A model generated the notes under the pieces. That model was not told the origin of the DNA. It did no database searches and saw only the letters and a list, made by a program, of their open reading frames with translations. Shown here piece by piece: positions 39,221 through 46,974 of a DNA stretch of 64,000 nt. Every line of letters begins with the position of its first letter. Positions within the stretch are counted from its first letter, which is position 1. The DNA is from Thermus antranikianii DSM 12462 (lineage in GTDB: Bacteria; Deinococcota; Deinococci; Deinococcales; Thermaceae): assembly GCF_000423905.1 (NCBI RefSeq), contig NZ_AUIW01000005.1, positions 48,552 through 112,551 on the forward strand, written 5' to 3'. Position numbers and translations under genes: made by a program.

Positions 39221-40267
39221 ATGCGCCTCGTTCTCGCCGCCCTCCTTCTTTCCCTCTTGGCCCTGGGCCAGCGCCTGGTCTCCCCCGAGGAGGTGGCCCG
39301 AAGCCAGGTGATTCAAAAGGCCCTGCCCGCAGTGGTCCGGGTCCAAGGCTCCCCCACCGCCCCTGGGGAGAACCAGGTGGTGGGCACGGGGTTCTTCGTG
39401 AGCCCCTTCCGGGTGGTCACCAACTACCACGTGGTCCAGGACTTGGCCGACCTCACCGTGCGCCTGGCGGACGGGCGCACCTTCCCCGCGGAGCGCTTCG
39501 CCGTGGACCCCGGGATCGATATCGCCCTTCTCACAGTACGCGGCCTCCAGGCTCCTCGGGTGCTGGCCTTCAGCAAGACCCCTAGCACCAGCCTTCCCCT
39601 GGGCATGGGGGTAGTGCTGGTGGGGTTTCCCTTCGGCCAGGGGCCCTTGGCCTCCTACGGGATCCTTTCCGGCATAGGCCCCCTCGAGGTCCCCTCCCCT
39701 GACCCCAGCGTGGGAGCCGAGGTGGGGGAATACCTCTTCACCGATGCCCCCCTCACCGTGGGCAACTCAGGAAGCCCCCTTCTGAACCTGCAAGGGGAAG
39801 TGGTGGGGGTGGTGGCGGACGTGGTGGGAGGACCCTCGGGGGTGGGAGGAATTGGGGTGGCCATCCCGGCGGATCTGGTGGCCCAAAGCGTCCGGGACCT
39901 GGAGCGGTTCGGCATTCCCCAGCGGGGCTGGCTGGGGGCAAGCCTGGTCAGCCTGGACGAACTCCCGCCGGTGCTCCTCAGGGCGGTGGGGCTCACCACC
40001 ACCCAGGGGGCCATGGTGGACCGGGTGGACCCGGGAAGCCCCGCAGCCCGGGCTGGCCTAAGGGGAGCCCAACGGGATGCCCAGGGGAGGCTTCTCGCCC
40101 TTGGGGATGTGATCCTGGCGGTGAACGGCAAAGCGGTCAAGGGCAAGGCGGAGGTGGTCCGCCTCATCGCCCGCTACCGCCCTGGGGACCGGGTGCGGCT
40201 AACGCTTTGGCGGGAAGGACGGAGGCTCGAGGTCACCCTCACCATGGTGGCCCGGCCCAGGAGGTAA
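39221..40267 (+). CDS. Secreted HtrA-like serine protease with PDZ domain
   Basis: The 348-residue product has a signal peptide ([17 protein letters not shown]), a trypsin-like domain with the triad His70 (VVTNYHVV), Asp100 (DPGIDIALL) and Ser183 (VGNSGSPLL), and a C-terminal PDZ domain from about residue 235 (GAMVDRVDPGSPAARAGL ... GDVILAVNGKAV). This is the S1C/DegP architecture with one PDZ, an envelope quality-control protease. It starts 4 bases after argS and is followed by a kinase gene 2 bases on, so it is in a long operon. Confidence 0.92.
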   Translation: MRLVLAALLLSLLALGQRLVSPEEVARSQVIQKALPAVVRVQGSPTAPGENQVVGTGFFVSPFRVVTNYHVVQDLADLTVRLADGRTFPAERFAVDPGIDIALLTVRGLQAPRVLAFSKTPSTSLPLGMGVVLVGFPFGQGPLASYGILSGIGPLEVPSPDPSVGAEVGEYLFTDAPLTVGNSGSPLLNLQGEVVGVVADVVGGPSGVGGIGVAIPADLVAQSVRDLERFGIPQRGWLGASLVSLDELPPVLLRAVGLTTTQGAMVDRVDPGSPAARAGLRGAQRDAQGRLLALGDVILAVNGKAVKGKAEVVRLIARYRPGDRVRLTLWREGRRLEVTLTMVARPRR

Positions 40268-40269
40268 GC

Positions 40270-40878
40270 GTGTACATCGCCATAGAAGGCCCTATTGGCG
40301 CAGGCAAAACCACCCTGGCCCGGCTTCTTGCGGAAAGGCTTGGGGCCGAGCCCCTTCTGGAGGTGGTGGAGGAAAATCCCTTTCTACCCCTTTTCTACCA
40401 GGACCGGAAGCGCTACGCCTTCAAAACCCAGGTCTTCTTCCTCCTTTCCCGCTACCGGCAGCTTTCCCGCCTTCGGGAAAGGCCCCTATTCGGCGGGGTG
40501 GTGGCCGACTACCTCTTTGACAAGGATGCCATCTTCGCAAGCCTCAACCTGGAGGGCCCCGAGTGGGACCTTTACTTGGACCTTTACCGAGAGCTTTCCC
40601 TGAAGCTCCCCCCGCCCGACCTCACGGTCTACCTTAGGGCCCCGGTGCCGGTGCTATTGGAACGCATCCGGAAACGGGGCAGGCCCTTTGAGGAGGGGAT
40701 GGACCCCGCCTACCTCGAGGCCCTCTCCGAAGCCTACGAGCGCCACTTTGCCCGCTACGCCCATCCCCTTTTGGTCCTCGAGGCGGACCAACTGGACTAC
40801 AGCCAACCCGGCCCCGACCAGGACCGGGTGGTGGCCCTGGTGAAGACCCAACTTGCCCAGGACGGCAGGACCGCCTAA
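40270..40878 (+). CDS. Deoxynucleoside kinase, first paralog
   Basis: Salvage kinase that phosphorylates a deoxynucleoside with ATP. The GTG at 40270, 2 bases after the protease stop, starts VYIAIEGPIGAGKTTLARLL, with the P-loop at the very N-terminus as in dCK/dGK-type enzymes. The catalytic Glu is in EVVEENPF, the DRS-like motif reads VVADYLFDKD, and the lid arginines are in RIRKRGRPFEE. 202 residues. It is followed 13 bases later by a second member of the family; the pair probably divides purine and pyrimidine substrates, but which does which cannot be read here. Confidence 0.88.
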   Translation: MYIAIEGPIGAGKTTLARLLAERLGAEPLLEVVEENPFLPLFYQDRKRYAFKTQVFFLLSRYRQLSRLRERPLFGGVVADYLFDKDAIFASLNLEGPEWDLYLDLYRELSLKLPPPDLTVYLRAPVPVLLERIRKRGRPFEEGMDPAYLEALSEAYERHFARYAHPLLVLEADQLDYSQPGPDQDRVVALVKTQLAQDGRTA

Positions 40879-40891
40879 AGAAGGGTCCAGC

Positions 40892-41500
40892 ATGTATCTG
40901 GCCATCGCCGGCAACATCGGTAGCGGCAAGAGTTCCCTCACCGCCTTGCTCTCAGAGGCCTTTGGGCTGAAGCCGGTGTACGAGGCGGTGAGCGAAAACC
41001 CCTACCTGGAGGACTTCTACCGGGATATGGGGGCCTACGCCTTCCACTCCCAGGTCTTCTTCCTGGCAAGAAGGGTGCGCCAGCACCTTCTGGAAGTGAA
41101 CGGGGCGAGGGCCGTGGTGCAGGACCGCACGGTCTATGAGGACGCCCTGGTCTTCGCCCAGAACCTCTACCGGGAAGGCCACTTGAAGGAGCGGGACTGG
41201 CGAACCTACCTGGAGCTCTTCCAGAGCGTGTCCCCAGCCCTTAGGAAGCCCGATCTTCTCATCTACCTCCGGGCAAGCCTCCCCACCTTAAGGGAGCGGA
41301 TAAAAAAGCGGGGAAGGCCCTTTGAGCAAAACCTCCCCGACCGCTACCTTCTCGGGCTCAACGCCCTCTACGAGGAACTCATCGCCTCCTGGGACCTCTC
41401 CCCCGTCTACGTGGTGGAGGCGGACCGGATAGACTTCGTGGAAAAGGCGGAGGACCGCGATAGCCTTCTTGCCGCCCTCCGCCTGTGGATCCAGCCATGA
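40892..41500 (+). CDS. Deoxynucleoside kinase, second paralog
   Basis: The 202-residue protein begins MYLAIAGNIGSGKSSLTALL, followed by EAVSENPYLEDFY with the catalytic Glu, the VVQDRTVYEDA motif (canonical DRT/DRS) and the lid RERIKKRGRPFEQ. It is the paralog of the preceding gene, with identical length and domain order. The DRTxYED motif is closer to deoxyguanosine/deoxyadenosine kinases. Its stop overlaps the murE ATG by 4 bases. Confidence 0.88.
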   Translation: MYLAIAGNIGSGKSSLTALLSEAFGLKPVYEAVSENPYLEDFYRDMGAYAFHSQVFFLARRVRQHLLEVNGARAVVQDRTVYEDALVFAQNLYREGHLKERDWRTYLELFQSVSPALRKPDLLIYLRASLPTLRERIKKRGRPFEQNLPDRYLLGLNALYEELIASWDLSPVYVVEADRIDFVEKAEDRDSLLAALRLWIQP

Positions 41501-42957
41501 CCCTCGAGGAACTCTTCGCCCCCTTTGGCCTTAAGGTCCCGCCCCTTAGGGTCTTAGGCCTCACCCTGGACTCGAGGCGGGTGGAACCCGGTTATGTCTT
41601 CGTAGCCGTGCCCGGGGTGCCCCTTCCCCACCGCAAGCCCTTGGACGGGCACGACTTTATCCCCGAAGCCCTGGCCAGGGGGGCCATCGCCGTGGTGGGG
41701 GAAAGGGAATTAAGCCTTCCCGTGCCCTACTTGCGGGTGGGAGACGCCCGGGAGGCCTTGGCCCACCTGGCCCGTCATTTCTTCGGCGAACCGGACCGGA
41801 AACTGGCCCTCTTGGGCATCACCGGTTCCAAGGGGAAGAGCACCACGGCAAGCCTCCTTCACCACCTCTTGCAAGCTGGCGAAAAACCCGCCGCCCTCCT
41901 CTCCACCGTGGGCCTCCGCCTGGGAGAGGAGGCCCGCCCTAACATCGGCCATTTCACCACCCCCGAGGCCCCCGAGGTGTACGGGTTTTTGCGGGAAGCC
42001 GTGGAGAGGGGGCTGGAAGCTGCGGTGCTGGAGGTTTCCAGCCACGCCCTGGCCCTGAAGCGGGTGGAGGGGCTTACCTACCGCATCGGGGTCTTCGTGA
42101 GCTTTTACCCCGACGACCACCTGGACCTGCACGGCACCGCCGAGGCCTACTTTGCCGCCAAGGCCCTTTTGGTGGAGCGCTCCCACCTCGCCGTTTTAAA
42201 CACCCGCCTGCCCTATCTGAACCGCCTTCTTCCCAGACCCCATCTCCTCTTCGGACCGGGTGGGGAGGTGTGGGGGGAGGGCTTGCGGGAAGGGGAGGAA
42301 GGCCTCCGCTTTACCCTGCATACCCCCTGGGGCTCGGGGGAAGCCTTTTTGCCCATGCTGGGGAGGTACAACCTGGATAACGCCCTGGCCGCTAGCGCCG
42401 CCGCCTTGGCCTATGGGCTCTCCCTGGAAAAGGTGCTTCAGGGCCTCGCCACCTTTAGGGGGGTGCCGGGGCGGATGGAGGTGGTGCAGAAAAAGCCCTT
42501 CCGGGTGGTCATCGACTTCGCCCACACGGGAAAAAGCCTGGAGGAGGCCCTAAAGACCTTGCGGGCCACCACCCGGGGAAGGCTTCTTCTGGTGGTGGGG
42601 GCTGCCGGGGAACGGGATCCGAGGAGGCGGGAGGATATCGGGCGGGTGGCGGCGAGGCTTGCCGACAAGACCTTTTTCACCGAGGAGGACCACCGCACGG
42701 AGGACCTCCGGGCCATCCTCGAGGCCCTGGCCAAGGCCGCCAGGGAAGAGGGGGGCCTTTACGAGATCATCCCCGACCGCAAGGAAGCCATCTTCCGCGC
42801 CCTTTCCGAGGCCCGGGAAGGGGATACCGTGCTCCTCGCTGGCAAGGGTCACGAGCGCACCCTGGAAAGGGGTACCCTGGCCCTGCCCTGGGACGAGAAG
42901 GCGGTGGCCCTGGAGGGGCTAAAGGCCCTGGGCCTAGGTGGAGGCGAGCATCCCTAG
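41497..42957 (+). CDS. murE: UDP-N-acetylmuramoyl-tripeptide synthetase MurE
   Basis: MurE adds the third amino acid to the peptidoglycan stem peptide. The 486-residue ligase has the ATP-binding GITGSKGKSTTASLLH, the YPDDHLDLHGT segment with a carbamylated-Lys region following, and GAAGERDPRRREDI. At the substrate-selecting position where diaminopimelate enzymes have DNPR, residues 398-401 read DHRT. Thermus peptidoglycan contains L-ornithine at that position, so an ornithine-adding enzyme is inferred. The stop overlaps the convergent trmFO stop by 24 bases. Confidence 0.93.
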   Translation: MTLEELFAPFGLKVPPLRVLGLTLDSRRVEPGYVFVAVPGVPLPHRKPLDGHDFIPEALARGAIAVVGERELSLPVPYLRVGDAREALAHLARHFFGEPDRKLALLGITGSKGKSTTASLLHHLLQAGEKPAALLSTVGLRLGEEARPNIGHFTTPEAPEVYGFLREAVERGLEAAVLEVSSHALALKRVEGLTYRIGVFVSFYPDDHLDLHGTAEAYFAAKALLVERSHLAVLNTRLPYLNRLLPRPHLLFGPGGEVWGEGLREGEEGLRFTLHTPWGSGEAFLPMLGRYNLDNALAASAAALAYGLSLEKVLQGLATFRGVPGRMEVVQKKPFRVVIDFAHTGKSLEEALKTLRATTRGRLLLVVGAAGERDPRRREDIGRVAARLADKTFFTEEDHRTEDLRAILEALAKAAREEGGLYEIIPDRKEAIFRALSEAREGDTVLLAGKGHERTLERGTLALPWDEKAVALEGLKALGLGGGEHP

Positions 42958-44247
42958 GGAAGCCACCCATTCCTCGAAGGCCCTGAGGCCCCTATGGTAC
43001 ATGGCTTCCCGCTTCTCCTTCTTGGCCATTCTTCCTTCCACCGGCGGGACCAGCCCCCAGTTGGCGTACATGGGCTGGAAGCCCTTGGGGTTAGCGGTGG
43101 CCAGGAAGCGGACCAATCCCCCCAGCATGCTCTCCTCCGGCGGGGCCACGGGTTTTAACCCCCGGTAGCGCCGGGCGGCGTTCAGGCCTGCCAGGAATCC
43201 TGTGGCGGCGCTTTCCAAGTATCCCTCTACCCCAGCCAGCACCCCCGCGGCGAAAAGCCCTTCCTGCTCCCTAAACTCCAGGGTCTCCCGGAGTAGGAGG
43301 GGAGCGTTTAGGTAGGTATTCCGGTGCATCACCCCGTAGCGCACGATCTCGGCGTTTTCCAGGCCCGGGATCATCTGGATGAGCCGCTTTTGCTCGGGCC
43401 ACTTAAGACCGGTCTGGAACCCCACCAGGCTCCACATCCGCCCCGCCTTGTCCTCCTGGCGAAGCTGCACCACGGCGAAGGGCTCCTTGCCGGTCCTTGG
43501 GTCCTTGAGCCCCACGGGCTTCATGGGGCCAAAGAGGAGGGTTTGGTAGCCCCTTCGGGCCAGCTCCTCCACGGGCACGCAGGCCTCAAAGAACTCCCGC
43601 TTCTCCCACTCGTGGGGGGTGTGCTCTTCCGCCTCGAGGAGGGCCTGGTAGAACCGCCGGTACTCCTCCTCGGTCAGGGGGCAGTTGAGGTAGTCCGCCT
43701 CCTGCCCGTAGCGCCCGGCCCGGAAGCACTTTTCCAGGTCGATGCTCTCGTAAAGGACGATGGGGCTTGCCGCATCAAAGTAGCTCAGGAAGTGGTCGCC
43801 AAACCGGAGCCGTATAGCCTCGGAGAGGGCGTCGGAGGTAAGGGGCCCCGTGGCCAGGATGGCGAGGCCCTCAGGAACCTCCACCACCTCCTCCCGCACC
43901 ACCTCCACCAGGGGATGCCGGGAAAGCCTCTCCGTGATGTACTGGCTAAACTCCTCCCGGTCCACGGCCAAGGCCCCTCCCGCAGGCACCCGGGCCCTAG
44001 TGGCTGCCTCCATGACCAGGCTTCCCGCCCGGCGCATCTCCGCCTGCAGTAGCCCCTTGGCGTTCGTGGGCCCTTCGCCCCCCAAGGAGTTGGAACAGAC
44101 GATCTCCGCTAGCTTTTCTGTGGCGTGGGCCGGGGTCATGCGCTTGGGGCGCATCTCATAAAGGCGCACGGGAACCCCAAGCCGCGCCAGGGTCCAGGCG
44201 GCCTCGCTTCCCGCCAGGCCTCCGCCCACCACCGTCACCCGTTCCAT
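42934..44247 (-). CDS. trmFO: Folate-dependent tRNA (uracil-54-C5)-methyltransferase TrmFO
   Basis: TrmFO makes ribothymidine at position 54 of tRNA using methylene-tetrahydrofolate and FADH2. The 437-residue product has the FAD-binding motif VVGGGLAGSEAAWTLARLG, the SNSLGGEGPTNAKGLLQAEMR segment and the conserved cysteines in IVCSNS and FEACVPVEEL. C-terminal GRMAKKEKREAMYHRG is typical. T54 is the base that is further thiolated in Thermus tRNAs for heat stability. It is divergent from the hisF transcript. Confidence 0.96.
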   Translation of the reverse strand: MERVTVVGGGLAGSEAAWTLARLGVPVRLYEMRPKRMTPAHATEKLAEIVCSNSLGGEGPTNAKGLLQAEMRRAGSLVMEAATRARVPAGGALAVDREEFSQYITERLSRHPLVEVVREEVVEVPEGLAILATGPLTSDALSEAIRLRFGDHFLSYFDAASPIVLYESIDLEKCFRAGRYGQEADYLNCPLTEEEYRRFYQALLEAEEHTPHEWEKREFFEACVPVEELARRGYQTLLFGPMKPVGLKDPRTGKEPFAVVQLRQEDKAGRMWSLVGFQTGLKWPEQKRLIQMIPGLENAEIVRYGVMHRNTYLNAPLLLRETLEFREQEGLFAAGVLAGVEGYLESAATGFLAGLNAARRYRGLKPVAPPEESMLGGLVRFLATANPKGFQPMYANWGLVPPVEGRMAKKEKREAMYHRGLRAFEEWVASLGMLAST

Positions 44248-44274
44248 CCTTTAGATGGTACCACCCGGGCTGGT

Positions 44275-44302
44275 TTGGGAAAAGGGCGAGGGCGGGTAGA
44301 AT
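44275..44302 (+). promoter_or_regulatory. hisF-hisIE promoter
   Basis: TTGGGA (44275-44280), a 16-base spacer and TAGAAT (44297-44302) predict transcription starting near 44309, the first base of a short reading frame ahead of hisF. Confidence 0.6.
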
Positions 44303-44308
44303 GACCCT

Positions 44309-44347
44309 ATGGCGGTGCGGCACCGGTTTAAGGTGGATTCCCTATGA
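44309..44347 (+). CDS. Candidate leaderless minicistron upstream of hisF
   Basis: ATG 44309 lies 7 bases after the -10 box and starts a 12-codon frame, [12 protein letters not shown], whose TGA (44345-44347) overlaps the hisF ATG (44344-44346). The frame also spans the AAGGTGG ribosome site of hisF. A ribosome loading on the leaderless end could terminate and restart on hisF. One histidine codon only, so classical His attenuation is unlikely. Confidence 0.45.
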   Translation: MAVRHRFKVDSL

Positions 44348-45123
44348 GCCTGGCCAAGCGCATCATCCCCTGCCTGGATGTCCACGCAGGCCGCGTGGTG
44401 AAGGGGGTCAACTTCGTAAACCTCCGCGATGCGGGCGACCCCGTGGAAGCCGCCCAGGCCTACGACGAGGCCGGCGCCGACGAGCTGGTCTTTTTGGACA
44501 TCTCTGCCACCCACGAGGAGCGGGCCATCCTCCTGGAGGTGGTGGCCCAGGTGGCGGAAAGGGTCTTCATCCCCTTAACCGTGGGGGGAGGCGTCCGCTC
44601 CTTGGAGGATGCCCGTAGGCTTCTTCTGGCCGGGGCCGACAAGGTGAGCGTGAACTCGGCCGCGGTGAAGCGCCCCGAACTCATCCAGGAGCTTTCGGAC
44701 CACTTCGGCTCCCAGGCGGTGGTCCTGGCCATTGACGCCCGCTGGAACGGGGACTTCCCCGAGGTCTACATCGCTGGCGGGCGCATCCCCACGGGGCTTC
44801 ACGCGGTGGAATGGGCCCTTAGGGGGGTAGAGCTTGGCGCTGGGGAGATCCTTCTCACCAGCATGGATAAGGACGGCACCAAAGAAGGCTACGACCTCAG
44901 GCTCACCCGCATGGTGGCCGAGGCAGTGAGCGTGCCGGTGATCGCAAGCGGGGGGGCGGGGAAAAAGGAGCATTTCCTCGAGGCCTTCCTGGCCGGGGCC
45001 GACGCCGCCTTGGCCGCCAGCGTCTTCCACTTCGGCGAGATCCCCATACCCGAACTCAAGCGATTCCTGGCCGAACAGGGCTTGGAGGTGCGCCTAGATG
45101 GACCTATCCCAAGTGAAGTTTGA
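44344..45123 (+). CDS. hisF: Imidazole glycerol phosphate synthase subunit HisF
   Basis: HisF is the cyclase that joins ammonia from HisH to PRFAR, yielding imidazole glycerol phosphate and AICAR. The 259-residue (beta-alpha)8 barrel has the catalytic Asp in [18 protein letters not shown] and the second in [13 protein letters not shown], plus phosphate loops VGGGVRS and IASGGAG. hisH is not in the window. The 3' end overlaps hisIE by 26 bases. Confidence 0.97.
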   Translation: MSLAKRIIPCLDVHAGRVVKGVNFVNLRDAGDPVEAAQAYDEAGADELVFLDISATHEERAILLEVVAQVAERVFIPLTVGGGVRSLEDARRLLLAGADKVSVNSAAVKRPELIQELSDHFGSQAVVLAIDARWNGDFPEVYIAGGRIPTGLHAVEWALRGVELGAGEILLTSMDKDGTKEGYDLRLTRMVAEAVSVPVIASGGAGKKEHFLEAFLAGADAALAASVFHFGEIPIPELKRFLAEQGLEVRLDGPIPSEV

Positions 45124-45733
45124 TGAACAGGGCCTAGTGCCGGTGGTGGTACAGGATGCCAAAACGGGCGAGGTCCTGACCCTGGCCTACGCCAACCGGG
45201 AAGCCCTGGAGGAAACCCTAAGGACAAGGCGGAGCACCTTCTATAGCCGGAGCCGAAAGACCCTATGGCGCAAGGGGGAAACGTCAGGGAACATCCAGGA
45301 GGTGGTGGAGGTCCTCCTGGACTGCGATGGGGATGCGGTGGTCTACCGGGTCCTTCCCCACGGCCCCGCCTGCCACACGGGGGAGCGAAGCTGCTTCCAC
45401 CGCCCCCTCCTTTCCGGAGAACCCAGCCTGGGCTTTGTCCTTTCCCAAGTCTACGCCACCATCCAGGAGCGGCTTAGAACCCTTCCCGAGGGAAGCTACG
45501 TGGCCAAGCTCCACCAGGCGGGCCTGGACCGGATCCTGAAGAAGATTGGGGAGGAAGCTGGAGAAGTCATCATCGCCGCCAAGAACCAAAACCCTGAGGA
45601 GGTGCGCTGGGAAGCCACGGACCTTCTCTTCCACCTCCTCATCGTGCTGGCGGAACTGGGGCTCGGCCCAGAGGACCTAGCCAGAACCCTCTGGGAACGG
45701 CACCGGCCCCCAGGCGGCCCTGCGCCCAATTAA
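45098..45733 (+). CDS. hisI: Bifunctional phosphoribosyl-AMP cyclohydrolase / phosphoribosyl-ATP pyrophosphohydrolase
   Basis: This two-domain enzyme carries out steps 2 and 3 of histidine synthesis. The N-terminal HisI domain has the zinc ligands in [21 protein letters not shown] and GERSCFH. The C-terminal HisE domain, from about residue 118, has the MazG-like metal site [14 protein letters not shown] and [12 protein letters not shown]. 211 residues. It overlaps hisF by 26 bases, so the two are cotranslated. Confidence 0.96.
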   Translation: MDLSQVKFDEQGLVPVVVQDAKTGEVLTLAYANREALEETLRTRRSTFYSRSRKTLWRKGETSGNIQEVVEVLLDCDGDAVVYRVLPHGPACHTGERSCFHRPLLSGEPSLGFVLSQVYATIQERLRTLPEGSYVAKLHQAGLDRILKKIGEEAGEVIIAAKNQNPEEVRWEATDLLFHLLIVLAELGLGPEDLARTLWERHRPPGGPAPN

Positions 45734-45754
45734 GCACCCCCTTCCCCCCTGGCC

Positions 45755-45961
45755 TTAGCGCCGCCTCCCCTGGGCGGGAGCGCTCAGCCAGAGCCTTCCT
45801 TCCAGAAGGACCGCCCTCCCGAGAAGGCGGAGCCATCCCAGGAGGTAGGCGGTGAAGCCCTTCTGCCGCAAGCGCCGGAGGTAGCGCCTCCTTAGGCGGA
45901 GGAAGCGCTTTTGGGTGGCCTTTCGGTAAAGCCAGGGTCCGTCGGGCACCAAGGCGGTCAT
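45755..45961 (-). CDS. Small basic hypothetical protein
   Basis: A 68-residue frame ([17 protein letters not shown]...) dominated by arginine, lysine and leucine, with a possible amphipathic or membrane-associated helix ([19 protein letters not shown]). It fills the gap between hisIE and glpX on the opposite strand. I do not recognise it, and the basic composition could come from a shadow frame, but no longer alternative exists here. Confidence 0.4.
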   Translation of the reverse strand: MTALVPDGPWLYRKATQKRFLRLRRRYLRRLRQKGFTAYLLGWLRLLGRAVLLEGRLWLSAPAQGRRR

Positions 45962-45984
45962 GTTTCCAGCTTAGCCCAACCCCT

Positions 45985-45990
45985 TATGAT
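45985..45990 (+). promoter_or_regulatory. glpX -10 box
   Basis: TATGAT ends 6 bases before the glpX ATG, again predicting a leaderless message. The -35 is weak (TTTCCA, 16-base spacing). Confidence 0.5.
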
Positions 45991-45996
45991 GGAAAC

Positions 45997-46965
45997 ATGG
46001 AAATCGAGCGCCGACTGGTCCTCGAGGTGGTGCGGGTAACCGAACAGGCCGCCCTGGCGGCAAGCCGCCTAGCGGGCAAGGGGGATAAGGAGGCCGTGGA
46101 CGAGGCGGGCACCCAGGCCATGCGCCGGGTCCTGAACGAGCTCCCCATAAAGGGCACGGTGGTCATCGGCGAAGGGGAGATGGACGAGGCCCCCATGTTG
46201 TACATCGGGGAGGTCCTGGGCCAAGGGGGCGTGGAGGTGGACATCGCCGTGGACCCTGTGGAGGGCACCACCACCGCCGCCAAGGGCCTGCCCAACGCCG
46301 TGACCGTGATCGCCATCAGCGAGAAGGGCGGCCTCTTCCATGCCCCCGACATGTACATGGAAAAGCTCATCGTTCCCCCCCCGGCCGCGGGGCTTGTGGA
46401 TCTTTCCTGGCCGGTTTCCGCCAACCTGAAAGCCTTAGCCTTGGCGCTCCAGCGCTCTGTAGAGGACCTGGTGGTGGTGGTCCTGGACCGCCCCCGCCAC
46501 GAACGCCTCATCCGGGAGATCCGGGAGGCAGGGGCCCGGGTGAAGCTGATCTCCGATGGGGACGTGATCGCCGCCTTGGCCGCCGCCATCCGGGGCACGG
46601 GGGTGCATGCGGTGATGGGGATTGGCGGAGCCCCTGAAGGCGTTTTGGCCGCCGCCGCTTTAAAGTGCCTGGGCGGGGAGATCCAGGCCCGCTTCACCCC
46701 CCAAAACGAGGAGGAACGAGCCCGGCTCAAGGCCATGGGAGGGGACGAAAACCGCATCTACCGCACCGAGGACCTGGCCCCGGGAAGGGAAATTGTCTTC
46801 GCCGCCACCGGCATCACCGACGGGGATATCCTCCAGGGGGTGCGCTTCTTCGGGGGCGGGGCCAGGACCCATTCCATCGTTCTGGGCCACGCCACCCGCA
46901 CCGTTCGGTTCATAGACTCCATTCATCTTTTTGAAACCGGAGCCCGGGTGACCATTCGGGTTTAG
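45997..46965 (+). CDS. glpX: Fructose-1,6-bisphosphatase class II (GlpX)
   Basis: GlpX dephosphorylates fructose-1,6-bisphosphate in gluconeogenesis. The 322-residue product has the lithium-sensitive phosphatase-like metal motifs [12 protein letters not shown] and [14 protein letters not shown] (seen as [12 protein letters not shown]), the substrate segment [17 protein letters not shown] and [15 protein letters not shown]. Full length for the family. nrdJ starts 10 bases after the stop. Confidence 0.96.
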   Translation: MEIERRLVLEVVRVTEQAALAASRLAGKGDKEAVDEAGTQAMRRVLNELPIKGTVVIGEGEMDEAPMLYIGEVLGQGGVEVDIAVDPVEGTTTAAKGLPNAVTVIAISEKGGLFHAPDMYMEKLIVPPPAAGLVDLSWPVSANLKALALALQRSVEDLVVVVLDRPRHERLIREIREAGARVKLISDGDVIAALAAAIRGTGVHAVMGIGGAPEGVLAAAALKCLGGEIQARFTPQNEEERARLKAMGGDENRIYRTEDLAPGREIVFAATGITDGDILQGVRFFGGGARTHSIVLGHATRTVRFIDSIHLFETGARVTIRV

Positions 46966-46974
46966 ACTAAGGGC

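Noticed and set aside
39221..40267. Possible inactive HtrA
   Set aside because: His70, Asp100 and Ser183 are all present, so the protease should be active.
46966..46974. Cobalamin riboswitch before nrdJ
   Set aside because: Only 9 bases separate glpX from nrdJ and no B12-box is present; any control must be at the glpX promoter.
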